Assembly (NCBI GenBank): GCA_021613535.1
Contig: CP075494.1
Span: 4,092,001 to 4,156,000 of the forward strand
Reading direction: 5' to 3'
Length of the DNA: 64,000 nucleotides
Source of the DNA: Adineta vaga
Taxonomy: Eukaryota > Rotifera
A program made the position numbers and the translations under genes. Below the pieces are notes generated by a model. The model was given only the letters and a program-made list of their open reading frames with translations, searched no databases and was not told the origin of the DNA. Positions 1 to 12,435 of the stretch are shown here, piece after piece (within the stretch, counting starts at the first letter, position 1; every line of letters starts with the position of its first letter).

Positions 1-1468
1 CTTAGAAAGGTACCATTACCTGCATTAAAAAGAATACTAATGTTGTTCGAATTAGAATTTATAGCAATAATATCAGATTTATTATCATTATTCAAATCGC
101 CGACAGCTATTGAAATTACATAAGTGCCAATTGGATAAGTAATTTGATTCAGAAAAGTACCATTGCCCATATTGAGAAGAACACCAACATTAGATGAATT
201 GGAGTTTCCAACGATAATATCAAGCTTATTATCATTGTCTACATCAATGACTTCTATGGCGATTGGCTGACTACCAACTGTATATACCGTTTGATTGAAA
301 AAGGTTCCATTACCGATATTGATAAGAACTCCCACATTATTTGAATTATAATTGGCTACAATAATATCAGGTTTATTGTCGGCGTTAACATCAGCTACTA
401 CTACTGAGAACGGATTTGTACCTACGGAATAAGTCGTTTGACTTAGAAAAGTTCCATTGCCTGCATTGAGAAGAACGCCAACATTGTTTGAATTATAGTT
501 TGCTACGACAATATCTGGTAGATTGTCAAGGTTTACATCAACTGCCGTCACTGAACGTGGATACACACCAACTGAGTAAAATATTTCAGCCAGGAAGGTA
601 CCATTACCTAGATTGAGACGAACACCGACATTGTTTGAATTATAGTTTGCTACGATCATATCGGGTTTATCGTCATTGTTAACGTCAAGTACTGCCATTG
701 AATATGGGACCAATCCAGTCGAGTATGTAGGCTGACTAACAAACATAATATTGCAAGCTATAAAGAAAAAACAAAATACTGAGAATTTTTCCAAATTAAT
801 GAATTGATAATTCAGTAAAGTGACCGTAACTTTTAAAGGAAGTGATTAGCAGTCAAATTGTTTTAAAATCTTGAAATCGTCGTAGGCATTTGAAAAAGGT
901 TCTCTCATCAATCAGTATTTCTTCTAGTATCGAAATTTATTTTATTAATTTATGAACTGCAGTCTTTTATATCTGTTATTTAAGATTTTGTTAGCTATTC
1001 TGAATACGTTGATAGATACTAAATCACTTACCAGTTGTTGTTGTCAATGTACTAATTGTGGATGTTGTAGTCGATACTATTGTAAAGAAAAGTAGACGAT
1101 GATGTATTTCTAAATATATTCTATCAATACTAACTTTGTAGAGTTCGCATTCCAGATACGGTGATCATGCTAATAGTATCCACATCGATAGACATGTTTG
1201 TATTTTGATTCGATATATTAGTGAATAATTGACAATTCAAAGACGATCGATGAAAACTTGCTGCTTGGCATTGAATTTCATTTAAACAAGCAACTTGACA
1301 CTTGCGAACATCTAGTGTAGTAGTTGTCGTTAACGGTAAACAAGTTGTATTCGTACATTGAAATTGCCATCCACTCAGAACTGACATTGTCAATAAATGT
1401 TTATCTTGTGCAACTAATTGTACGATAAGACCAAACAAAATCACCATCGATATTCCTAACGAATTCAT
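1..1468 (-). CDS. PAN/apple and FG-GAP repeat secreted protein (5' part; runs off the window)
   Basis: Three exons fit in phase: 1135-1468, 1032-1076 (45 nt) and 757 down to the window edge. The start chosen is MNSLG at 1468, since it begins a good signal peptide (about 20 residues); an upstream in-frame start would put charged residues before it. A Cys-rich PAN/apple-like domain follows (CQVACLNEIQCQAASF, then NCQLFT). Exon 2 codes a Thr/Ser linker. Exon 3 codes FG-GAP/VCBS repeats of about 47 residues with Ca-binding-like loops (DVNNDDKPD, DVNADNKPD) and the recurring NVGVLLNxGNGTF strand, as in integrin-alpha-like propellers. Such PAN-Thr-FG-GAP proteins are abundant in bdelloids. It is probably secreted; ligand unknown. 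The C-terminus lies outside the window. Confidence 0.88.
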
Positions 1469-2520
1469 AACTAATAGGACTTCAAAGTATGATAGAATAA
1501 ATTTGATTTTGAATCCAAGACAGAAAAAAATATGAAACAATATGTTAATTTTTTGTTCCTCTTTCTCTTGACAAATGATATATTAAAGTCTACTGAGAAA
1601 TTAATTATATAAGTTTTTTTAAACTTGTCCAGGAAGTCTCATTTTGAAAGTGAACAGTACTCTATTTTTCTCTGATATTCAAGATTGAAACGAGTCATTT
1701 TTAGCTTTTATTTTATGCAAAATTTTTCGAAAGATTATGTAAAACTATATAATTTCAAGCACAAATCAAATTTCAACAGAGACACTGTTTTGAAACTAGA
1801 CAAGTAACAATAGTCTTTCTAAACAAAACTGATAATCACAATATTCATGATGTTTGTTCTCCGGACATAATCATCAAGATGAAGTATCAGTAAGTTTTTA
1901 ATAGCTATGGAAACATTTCTTTCAATTTATTAAATGGTTTTTTCTTCTAAGAAAGAAAGTTTATTTGATTTTGTATCAAATGTTCTTTTTTTGTCATTTT
2001 CATTTTCTTTATTGCTATGATTTTAAATAAATTCATAATGAACATTGTTCTTTCAAAAGAAAATGATCAAGATAGACATAAATTGAAAGAGAATAATATA
2101 ATCACTCTAAGTGTGTAGTTATAGATCATGATTAAGTTCAATTTGATATTCTTTTATTATCATCGTATACCAAATGAGGTCGGAAAATGCTTGAAATATG
2201 TGTTGGAATATCGAATTTGTTTGTCATTTCGGTTCACGATCTGTTTATGATATTCAAATTGAACTTTAACTCGTCTTTCACTATTTGTATCCTTACATTA
2301 ATCTCTCGAATTACGAGAAAAATTCAACAATCAAATGATAACTATTCTATCTAGATATATACCTACCGTTGTTTAATGACATCTAAGATTTGATCAAAGA
2401 TGAATTCCACAAATAATACTGTAACATGTTAAATATTAACAAAAAAATAATCTGTTATCTCGACTACCATCTTCATGAAATTCGATCGAATCAAAAACTG
2501 ATAATTCAGTAACGAAAAAT
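1469..2520. other. Intergenic, nothing recognised
   Basis: AT-rich sequence with no coding-like open frame on either strand. It lies between the divergent FG-GAP gene (-) and the methyltransferase relic (+), so it would hold the FG-GAP promoter. No convincing TATA element was picked out. Confidence 0.5.
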
Positions 2521-3262
2521 CTTCACGTTGATACATATGCTTCGTTTTGGATACAACGTGAAATGTTATTTGATCAAGTAAAACAGGGAGATATTGCTGT
2601 TGATTTCGGTGCTGGAACTGACATTCTTTCCATGTTTGCTGCTAATTAAGCTAGTGCAAAAAAAGCTTACGCATTGGTAATTACAGATATGGCAGATGTT
2701 GCAGGTAAACATTCTCCTATAAAAGTTCATTTAAACGATAGAAGGAGCGCAATGGAGCAATATTTACACTACTAATGTTGTTATTTGAGTTGCAATAATC
2801 CAAAGGAATAAATTAGATGATCAACGGTGGAATTGCCTGATGATCCTTCTTTAACAAATATATTATCTTTTTGGCAGTCAAAGTCGTATGATCTTGATTT
2901 ATAGACATGATGGGTGAATTTCACGATAACATTGTTCTCAATGCACGCCATGAGATTTTATCAGACAAACTTTTAAGTAAAGAAAAAGAATTATATGAAT
3001 TAAATATGAAAAATGTCAATAAAACTGATGCAAACTTTTCATTTTCTGGTCGAAGTCGTATCATTAAAGATGGATTATTATCTTGTATTGCTGTATGGTT
3101 CCAATGTGACATGGGTAATAATACAATCTTATCAAATGCACCTGATCCACCACCTACATATTGGGGTAGAACGAGTTTTCCTATCTATCCACCTATTTCA
3201 GTTTCAATGGGTCAGATTGTTCATTGGACATTATCATTATACGGTGTTAATCTTATGAAAGT
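2521..3262 (+). pseudogene. Decayed protein arginine methyltransferase (PRMT)
   Basis: Fragments of a class I arginine methyltransferase lie in order. SYA-like and EML motifs are followed by a SAM-binding motif I relic (VDFGAGTDILSMFAAN), then a TAA at 2647-2649, then a relic of the AKKVYAVE segment (AKKAYALVITDMADVA). About 200 nt further comes FWQSKSYDLDL, matching the PRMT FW..PSF.GVDLS segment. The barrel region WFQCDMGNNTILSNAPDPPPTYW follows at about 3097-3165 in the frame starting at 2907, matching WFD...LSTAPxxPxTHW of PRMTs. About 20 residues between EML and motif I are missing, the double-E loop is not found, and the frame is broken. CARM1/PRMT1-like ancestry is likely; the subclass is uncertain. 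Confidence 0.7.
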
Positions 3263-3381
3263 AATTCAAGTTTATTTCATTAACGAAGATATGAACGAGG
3301 AAAGAGTAGTGAACTATTTCGCCTTCAAAATTTTATTTTGGTTAGAAAAGAAAAATAATATAAAAGTATTTGGAAGACTGT

Positions 3382-5852
3382 TCATTTTCTCATAATTCGT
3401 TTCATTCGTTGTTGATGTCTCACTCGTGCTTGGATACTGGCTGCTCTGAATTTATTTGAAAGTTTTGTAAATGCAGCATACATAGCTAAACCTTGAATTG
3501 GCATCATTGCACCCAACATAATAGCGTTCATAATTGCAATTGGTTGAAGACAAGCGAGTTCCTAAGAAAATTATTATTTTAAAATGAAAATAGAATAAGA
3601 AAATTTACGAAATCTTTTGGATACATGACAGCAACGGTAGATTCAGTTGTAGCGCCTGTTGTTGTTGAACCGGCTGTTGTCGGAACTAAATGAAAGAATT
3701 ACTCTCTAGTTTAAATTCAAAATTTCAATCTTTTCTTACGAGCTGTTGTTGAAACTGCAGTTGTCGATGTTGTTGCTGTTGTTGTTACTGGGGATGTTGT
3801 TGTTACAACTATTCCAGTTGTAGTTAACTAATAAAATAATGATAAAAACATCAATTAAAAAAGAAAAAGAAAAAGAAAGATAGTACCAATGTATTGATAC
3901 TCGTTGTTGATGTTGGTTTTGTTGTTACTGTTACTGTAGTAAAAGGTGTCGTTGTCGTTGTTGTTGTTGATGATACAGCAGGATTCCAAATATTAAATAC
4001 CCAAAATGTTTTATCATACATCGGAGCAGATTCAGGACCTTAAATAGATGATCTTTTTCGAAAGATATCATATGTGAAGAGATTCGCGTACCACAAAATT
4101 CAGTTCCACTTGCCACACCTAAAACTCAAATTAAAATGTAAAAATTCGAAGAAAAAACGTTTTTCTCATACCGCTATCCATTGTAACATAAAAGAAATGT
4201 CCAGGAGTCCATGGTGCAACTGGAAAACGAATAACAATTGTAAATCCAGTATATGTTACTTCTGGTTGCCAACCACAATCATATTTTCGAACAAGTGTAT
4301 TACCACCACTTGCATTATAAAAATAAATAAATGTATCATTACGTGTTGGACGATTCACTGATATCGATGCTAGAAAAATAAACAAGAAAAAGAAGTTTGT
4401 TTTTATTAAATTTCCAATAAGACATATTACTTTGAATAGAAAAGACGGTATGATTTTGAAAAATTGTACCAATTGGTGATGCTGAACCTTGAACTATCGT
4501 TGGTCGAATAACATCAGGTGATTTATAACCGACTAAAAATGTAATACACCATTGATTTGATTGAAGATTTGTATTATCAACAGCTCCAATACAAACACCT
4601 TGTGGACCATTTTGATCGGGAATTGGAATCCAACTAAGAACTATTCGATAGATATCTTAAAATAAAACATGCATGAAAACCATGAATAACACTATGATTT
4701 ATACAAACTAGGGCTTGGATTAAGAATAGCGCTTTTTCTCATTCCAACTGGTACACTTGATACATATTCGACAATGCTTTTACCAGGACAATAAACTTCT
4801 ATGGTAACATATTCTGTAATATTGTCATAGGGCATTACACCGATACAAGCTGAGAAAAGAAATCATTTATAATAATCAATGATAGATCAATAATAAAAAT
4901 TAACTATACCTCGATTTGGTCGATCACCGATAATAGCTGGTGGGGTAGAACAACCCGTCGGAGCTGCATAACCGTAGAAAAGAAATTGAAACGGAACAGA
5001 ACTCATTGGTGTATTTGCTAACAATGCTGCATTATTAAAGAAATCTTCAATTTGTATTGCTACGCCAGCATACCAATTAGCTGTTGAAAGTTGAAATACA
5101 ATTGTACAATTACCTGGAATAAGATTAGCACCAGCCACACCATTACACATATCACCACATTCATCGTATTGATTAATAGTTGGTGTTGATTTAGTTGACC
5201 ACCGACATCTTAAGAGATCAGTTCCATCAAAATCAGACATTTGTACAACATGTACATGTTGTTTATTGATTTCCTTATAAAGAATTGGAAGAGTAACACC
5301 AATGGGACTAGTATTTATATAACCATCAGGTCTAAGAAAAGTACTAATTCGACTAACTACAGACCAACTTCCACTACTACCAATAGCCAATTCATAGAAC
5401 CAACAACATGTAGAAAAAGCAATACTAAATGCTGTATTCAATGGAATTACATATGTTTGAAAATATTCACCGGAAGCAACATCCATAGGAGCACTGAAAT
5501 CCGTACAATATGTCGGTACGAGCATACCAGGCCAATGACCACCACATGTACCAGCTACGCAAGTCAGTGTCATATAATCTCCAATCATTGGACTTTGTGC
5601 AGCAATTGTCGCAGGAGAACATACTGGAGGGTATGCACTACGACGCCAAGACCATCGTTCTCGTACGATAACGGGAACTGAACTTCCCGATGGAGTCGCA
5701 TTGTATGGACGCCTTAGGCAAATGAATATATTGAAAATGAATAGAAATTCAAAAATAACTTACCATGTAATTGTTCCACCACGAAAATGAGAAAGATCGA
5801 CAATAGAAATGCATATCAATGAGCAGATAACACCGAATTGATTGATAGTCAT
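3382..5852 (-). CDS. Type I membrane protein with large conserved metazoan ectodomain and Thr-rich stalk
   Basis: Ten exons join in phase to 646 aa: 5764-5852, 4910-5712, 4709-4849, 4470-4655, 4172-4369, 4092-4118 (27 nt), 3887-4038, 3740-3827, 3609-3685, 3382-3561. The N-terminus is a short signal peptide, then GGTITW. The ectodomain carries paired CCW, RCRW, CGDMC and WYAGVAIQIEDF motifs, a WIPIPDQNGPQGVC segment and a GxxFCG..FW.FNIWNPA region. I remember the same order of motifs in unnamed extracellular proteins of molluscs and cnidarians. A Thr-rich, probably O-glycosylated stalk (exons 7-9) leads to one membrane helix (about residues 600-622) and a basic tail ending RMKRIMRK. Function unknown; adhesion or surface recognition is plausible. 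No lesion found. Confidence 0.88.
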
Positions 5853-6720
5853 CTGCTATTCAATCAATGAAAAGAATAAAATATTATATTGATGTAGCGA
5901 TGCTGATTGTTTTTATATGCTCTTTTTTTTTTAACTGAAAAAGGAGGGCAAAAATAAAGAATGTACTCATTTTTCAGTATATCCTAATGTTACTAGCGAA
6001 AGTATAATTTGTCCTCGCCGAACAGAAAAAAAGTTCTTAGATTAATAACCGGTTGCACAAGTGCTGTTTTGTTGCGCTGCACAATTTAAACTATTGCATG
6101 ATTTCTTTTGAGTTATTTTAATACTTGTATAAATAATCGAACATTTTAAATACTGAAAATGTTTATCAAACAAAAAAAACGGCCAAACTGTAAACTATTT
6201 AAATACAAGATGAAAAAATAATAAATTCCTCTTAGCTGTTTTTGTTAATCATACCACCAACGCATTTATGTTACAATGCGTTTTTTTGCCGTTTAACTAT
6301 TGCTCCTGGTATTCTTCATGTGAATGTCTCGTGAAATAAGTCATTTATGGCTGCAAGTAACTATGAATCCATATCCATTCATAGTGATGATTCTATAATG
6401 TAACAAAACAATCGATTAATTTCGAATATTTATGATATTTATCTTTTAAACGTATTCTCGTTGAATTATTTCTAAATAAAATTCATGTATTTTGTTTGAA
6501 AATATGTTTTTTCATTATAATTTATCAAGTTCTTTCTATATGAACACTAAACTACGCTCACACTCTCAAAACTGGATACAATTTATTTATATTCGAATAA
6601 TCATTGACAATAAACTTGTTCTGATCATTTTACACATGACATTCAATTTTTTGTCCTCTATCTCTCTACATTCTTTTTATCAGTGTATAGTTTTTAGAGA
6701 GTTCGCTCCGGAAGTTAAAT
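5853..6720. other. Intergenic between divergent genes
   Basis: AT-rich with many T and A runs. No coding frame or structured RNA was recognised. It would contain the promoters of the minus-strand membrane protein and of the now decayed plus-strand receptor. Confidence 0.45.
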
Positions 6721-9700
6721 GAGTATGATCATCATTGTTTATACTATTATCCATCTAACATCGGTTTTGCTCAGCAATCTATTCAATATTGTATTCGTTT
6801 TCTCTTCAATGATGTAGAACTAAATAATCTTCATACATATGATAATTCTTTTACTTTTAAACAATTACATGATAAAAAATATTACCATTGATCAGTTACT
6901 ATCATGGTCAACACCAATAGATCTCGTTGAACATTATGGAGATTATCTTGAAAAGAATAATCCATTAAATAATTATCGATTTTATAATTGTACATATCCA
7001 TGGTTTGGTATTCATTGTGAATATTATTTTGATGAAACACAAACAGATTTCAATGAACAAATTGAACGAAGTGTTTTCATAAGAGGAACGTATTCTCCAT
7101 CAGATTTAAAATGTTTTACCTTGTTATACATATTTGAAATGTAATTATGATGATGATTAAACATGTCTCGATTGGCGTGAGATATGTGATGGAAAAATCG
7201 ATTGTATTGATACTGAACTTGACGAAAAATTATGTTGACAATTAGAAATAAATACTTGTAATGATAAGACTGAATTTCGTTGTCAAAATGGTTTATGTAT
7301 TCCTCTGAGTTTTCTAAATGATGATCGAGAGAATACAGATTGTTTAGATCGAACTGATGAATTTCTAATAGGAAGTATTAAACCAGATGCAGGTGGTAGA
7401 TTATGTAATGATCCTAGATTTCGATGTGAAGATCATTTATGTCATAAAACACTTTATCAACAATATCTTATTGAATGTGAAGATGGTTCATGTGACGTTT
7501 TTATTCCAGTTGTCGTAATAAACGAAATGAAATCTTACACAAAAGATCATGGATAAGATCGAATATGTCCAATGAATGTCGTTACAATCTTGAATGTTTT
7601 TTAAGAATACCATAGTGGTGGAATTTAGCGAAAATGATTGTCGTTATCTACCACGTTTTCGGTTTTTGGAATTGATCAAAAAGTATTGTCCCGAATTTAT
7701 TGAAGTTTCACTGATTTTATTTGGACATGTGCAATTAATTTATATAAATAATCAAACTCAAGTACGTTAATAAAAATAAAAAATTGATTGGAATTAACAA
7801 TTATGTGATTTCTATTTAGGAAAAATTTCATTTGTATTCTCATCGACTTATTGTACCTGATTATATTTGTTATATTGAGAATCCATGTATTCAGCAATTG
7901 TTTTCCTTTCCATTATTTTCATCTATTCATCTCTTCAATGATAATAGTACATGCCGATCGTTCGATGACTTTGGATTTACTGACAATATTTTACAAGGAT
8001 GGACTCATTTCATAAATGAATTAATTCGATTATTTCGTAAATGTACAACTTTTTTTGAACCTTCGTCATCATTTGATAATTTGAATGTTTATAAATGTGT
8101 TAATTCATCGAAAATCATTTCCAAATATCGTCTTTTAGATGGAATCGAAGATTGTTTGTATGGAGATGATGAATCATATTCTGATAGTTGTTCATTTGAA
8201 AATTTCAATCATCGATTTAACTGTGATCAAGATATAAACATGAAATGTATTTCACAATCACTTGTATTTAACAAGGAACATAATTGTCAAGATCAATCAG
8301 ATGAAAGAGAAAATCTTCAAAAAGATCCTCAAGCATCAATTGTATTTCAAATGATATGTGATAGATACATTCAAATAGATCCGATTTTAATCGATAATCA
8401 CAATGAAACAGATGAAACACAATGTCATCATTTTCCATGTAATAATATTTATACACGATGTGATGGTTATTGGAATTGTCCAGATGGTGTCGATGAAGTG
8501 AACTGTGAATGGCCATCGATATGTCCTCCATTTCATCATATATGTTTATCACCAATATCTGGTAGTATAACATGTTTACATCTTAAATATGTTAATGACG
8601 GTATTGATGATTGTTTGGGAGCATCGGATGAACGAGAATTTTGTCGTCGAACACAAGTTTACACCTGGGATTCGTTATCGGTGTATTTATACTAATACGT
8701 GTATTTCAAATTACATTTCATGTTTGGAACCACTTAATTGTCCTATAAAAAAGTAATCAAAGTTCTATAACTTTCTGTCAAAATCTACACGGTGCATTAT
8801 ATTGGAAGTGTTTTTTCAAAGAAAACCTTACTCATACTGAACAACTTCTGTGTACTTTAAATGATCTTAGAGAAGGATTTAATGCACATTTTACGCTTAT
8901 TGGCTCGACATCCTACAGCTCTCCGCAAAATAATCGTAAGTTTTCTAAAAGAAACAAAAATATATCTGTCATTACATCTAAGCGTTTTTAGCAGTACGAG
9001 CATCATTTGAATTTCGTACTATCTTTGCTATTATATTTACATTAAGAAAGACGGTTGATAAACAAATTGAATCATTTGATCAAATAGATTATTACTATGA
9101 ACGTGATTGTCAAACGAAATTTAATATTTATTTACTTTATTCAACACATCCGAAAAATTCATCGACAAATTATTATGTACAAATCGATATTTTCAATAAA
9201 CATGATTTCAATTATCAAGCAAGTTGGTTCTTTCCTATTTTATTTTCCTTTCTACCCGTTTATCGTTTGGCTGTTCAATTACAAATTCCACCAGCGAATT
9301 CAATGACACGAAAATATACAACATTAAATTGTGGACTTCATGGTCAATGTTTTTCTTATATAAATAGTAAAACATCGTTTTGTTTATGTGACGAAGAATG
9401 GTCTGGTCAATATTGTCAGATTTCATATAAACGTTATCTTGTTCAATGAATTCATTGAGTTATGATCGAAAGATTTGTATTTGTCCATTGGAAGTATTTG
9501 GTCCTCGTTGTTATTTAAAATATTCGAAATGTTCATGTGAAAATGGTGGAACATGTATATTGAATAATAAACGTTTGTATCAAAACGATGATTATTTATG
9601 TGTTTGTCCGAAAGGTTTTTCTGGATTAAGATGTGAAAAACATGATACAAGAATAAGTTTGTCTTTTGCACCTGAAATACAAATTCCATCTTCAATATTC

Positions 9701-10959
9701 CTTCATTTTATTGAAGTTTTTAGTAAAAATCAATCTCATCTTCGATCAAGTATCTTCAAAATAACTGAAATTGATCAAGAAAGTGTTTCGTTTCTTATCT
9801 CTACTCGATTTCATCTTGTTTTTATTGAAATTAATCGACCAAAACTATATTATCTAATTATTATTCAACATGAATATCGGCCATCAATGAATATGACATC
9901 AATAATTCAATCATCAAATCGTTGTTTATCAATCACAGAAATCTTTAATGAAACATTTTCTAATTGGCATCTTCTTCGTCGTTTAAAATATTATCATATT
10001 CCATGCCAAAAACATTCCGATCTCCTTTGTTTCTATGATGATATTCATCATCACAACTATTGTTTTATTGATTTTCTTTTATTGGTCTTTTCAATGGAAT
10101 ACTTTCTCTAATGACATTTCAAACAAAGAAATCATGTGAAGTTGGATGTGGAAATTATCTTCTTATTTGTTCATATTCATCAATAATCATTTTCATTTTA
10201 TTTGCATTGAAATATTTTCTTCTTCTTTTCACACAAATGAATTTAATTACAAATCGTTCGCATCTTACATTTAATTGTATATTTATTGAATATATACTTA
10301 AAGTTTCTATGAGTGTTGCTGATTGGTTGATTTCATTTGTTGATATCGAACGACTTATTACCGTTCTAAAAGATGCCAAATTTAATAAAATTCAAGCGAA
10401 AAAACTTTCAAAATTGATTATAATTTGTATTTATATAATAACAGCTTTAAATTATATTCATGATCCAATTTATCGTCGAATGATTGATGATAAGGATGAA
10501 GAAGAACATTATCGAATATGATGTCATGTACAATTTAATACCTCATTTCAATGGTTTAATTCAATTATATTAGCTTTACATTTTTTCATTCCTTTTATAT
10601 TAAATATTCTTACAGCTATACTTATTATTGTTATTACTGCTCGTCAACAAACTATTGCGCAAAAACAACAATCTTATAAGATTCAATTACGTAAACAATT
10701 TCATCAATTAAAACATTTATTAATCGCTCCGATTGTATTGACTATCTTAGCATCACCTCAATTTGTTATTTCTTTCTTATCAGGTTGTATGAAAACAACT
10801 CGAGGATATTTATGGTTATATCTTACTAGTTATTTCATTTCATTTTTATCTTCAACATTCTTATTTATTGTTTTCGTTTTACCATCTCAAGCTTATAAAA
10901 ATGAATTTCATCAAACAATTCAATATCCTCAACGACGTATGCGTACATATCTCACTTAA
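6721..10959 (+). pseudogene. Decayed LDLa-EGF-7TM receptor (bdelloid-type rhodopsin-like GPCR with large ectodomain)
   Basis: An EGF-like module (YNCTYPWFGIHC) comes first. A series of LDL-receptor class A repeats follows (CLDWREICDGKIDC, CQNGLCIPLSFLNDD, CDGYWNCPDGVDEVNC), then two or three EGF modules (CGLHGQCFSY; CSCENGGTC...CVCPKGFSGLRC) and a seven-helix domain from about 10150 to the stop at 10959. The reading frame is repeatedly broken. Frame changes occur near 6880, 7118, 8665, 9430 and 10075. In-frame stops include TAA 7158-7160, TGA 7236-7238 and TGA 10519-10521. An intron relic (about 7770-7819) and one at about 8936-8991 keep GT and AG. The order of domains is intact, so decay is recent or slow. 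It would have been a cell-surface receptor. Confidence 0.85.
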
Positions 10960-10973
10960 TTTAATGTTTATAT

Positions 10974-11888
10974 TTATTGATTAATTTGAGTGAACAATAA
11001 TTTCATTAATTCTTTTCGATAACATCTTGATGTTAATGTATAGATATAAAAACTATTACAATAATTAAAATAAAACAACAAACGTGCTGCAGTAATGAGT
11101 TCATTTAATTGTAATATTTGTGTTTCGGAATAGTAAAAGTGAATTAATAATGAAATGACATTATATGGTGTACTACAAGTAAAATTAATGATGACTTGAG
11201 TGATGAGTAAAAGTATAAGTTCTTGATCTGTACGTTGTGATTGTTGTTGTCGTCGTTGACGGGTGATCAATAAGGAATCGAATAGTTGACGTCTTTTTCG
11301 AATATTTAATCCAATAAGAATACTGAAAAGAAGAAAGAGTATTGTGGGCAGATACGATGTTAATATAGCTACAGTTATAATAAGAAATTTCTTGTAAAGG
11401 ATATTTGTCGTTGTACACATCGAAGAATTGCCAGGAATAATGTCATACATGAAAAATATATGAATAAAAAATAATGAAAAAAAGATCACTATTGTGAAGA
11501 TGAGTTTATTTGAAATAGTAGTTGTACTAAATTTTCGTAGATTAGTATTTAATGATGATAGACAGAAACGATCGATTGTAGCAAGAATAAGAAAACTAGG
11601 TGAGAAGACAGAAAGTAAAATATCCAGATATGTAAATAGTTTACAAGAAATTGAAGAATAAGTTTTAATATCAATTCCGTAACCATCGGCTAACATATTT
11701 AAAATAAATAAAGGATATATTGCAAGACGATCAAGTGCTGAGCAAAGAAAGTAATGTGACACTGACCAAGAACGAAGCGTTGGTCGTGTAAAAATAATTG
11801 CATTGAGCGAATTACCAATAAATCCAATAATCAATTCCAATGGCATTATATAACGAACGAGTAGATTCGAAGTAGAATACATCATCAA
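10974..11888 (-). CDS. Rhodopsin-like (class A) G-protein-coupled receptor
   Basis: Single-exon 304-aa protein with seven hydrophobic segments. TM1 has GFIGNSLN (the conserved GN). TM3 ends with TIDRFC, a DRY-box variant. TM3-start and ECL2 cysteines are present (ISCKLF; NSSMCTT). A Gln/Arg-rich third intracellular loop (RQRRQQQSQRT) precedes TM6, and TM7 carries FNYCNSFYIYTL (NSxxY variant of NPxxY). The N-terminus is short and has no clear signal peptide, as usual for the class. It is of the divergent FMRFamide/neuropeptide-receptor-like type expanded in bdelloids; the ligand cannot be told. Intact, and tail-to-tail with the decayed receptor at 6.7-11 kb (stops 14 nt apart). Confidence 0.9.
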   Translation of the reverse strand: MMMYSTSNLLVRYIMPLELIIGFIGNSLNAIIFTRPTLRSWSVSHYFLCSALDRLAIYPLFILNMLADGYGIDIKTYSSISCKLFTYLDILLSVFSPSFLILATIDRFCLSSLNTNLRKFSTTTISNKLIFTIVIFFSLFFIHIFFMYDIIPGNSSMCTTTNILYKKFLIITVAILTSYLPTILFLLFSILIGLNIRKRRQLFDSLLITRQRRQQQSQRTDQELILLLITQVIINFTCSTPYNVISLLIHFYYSETQILQLNELITAARLLFYFNYCNSFYIYTLTSRCYRKELMKLLFTQINQ

Positions 11889-12435
11889 TGAGAAACAAAG
11901 AGAAAGAATTATAATAAATTTCTTTTCTGTTGAGGATCAATTGAATATGTTGCTCATCGGTTTGATGATACGTAAAGAAACGCGAGAAATATTATCTTTA
12001 AAATGTAAGACTACATCCGTGATGTTAAATTGAAGCGAATGTTATTTCTTTTCTTTTTAATTTTTCATGCTTATATCAAGAACATTAATAGAAAAAGTAT
12101 AGACAATGAATTATATATTATATAATAAGTACTTTTTTTTTCTTAGCTCACTCATATTGTTTGTTTGAACCTGATTTTCTTCTATTACGATAAAATTAAC
12201 AAACTACGTTTTAATCTATTTTAAACTAGTCAATGAATAGAAAGACTTAAGCACGGACAAGGTTCTCATAAAAAATCATTGTCTTTTTAATTGGAAAGGA
12301 GCCGTGACTTATGTTGTGTTAGACTATGATTTCATAATGATCTCATATTGAAGTATTATATACCTCATAATCTTAACTAAAGTAATTCTGTTTAGTATTA
12401 AGCAATGAATATGAATATAAAAAATTTTCTGTATA
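11889..12435. other. Intergenic, nothing recognised
   Basis: AT-rich. Upstream of the minus-strand GPCR and downstream of the ART gene. No coding frame and no repeat seen. Confidence 0.4.

Noticed and set aside
5241-5681. Plus-strand 146-codon open frame
   Set aside because: It is the antisense shadow of exon 2 of the membrane protein at 3382-5852; Thr/Ser/Asn composition comes from the reverse strand.
7158-10521. TGA recoding as Trp (altered code)
   Set aside because: TAA stops and frame changes occur in the same gene, and intact genes in the window end at TGA; ordinary decay explains it.
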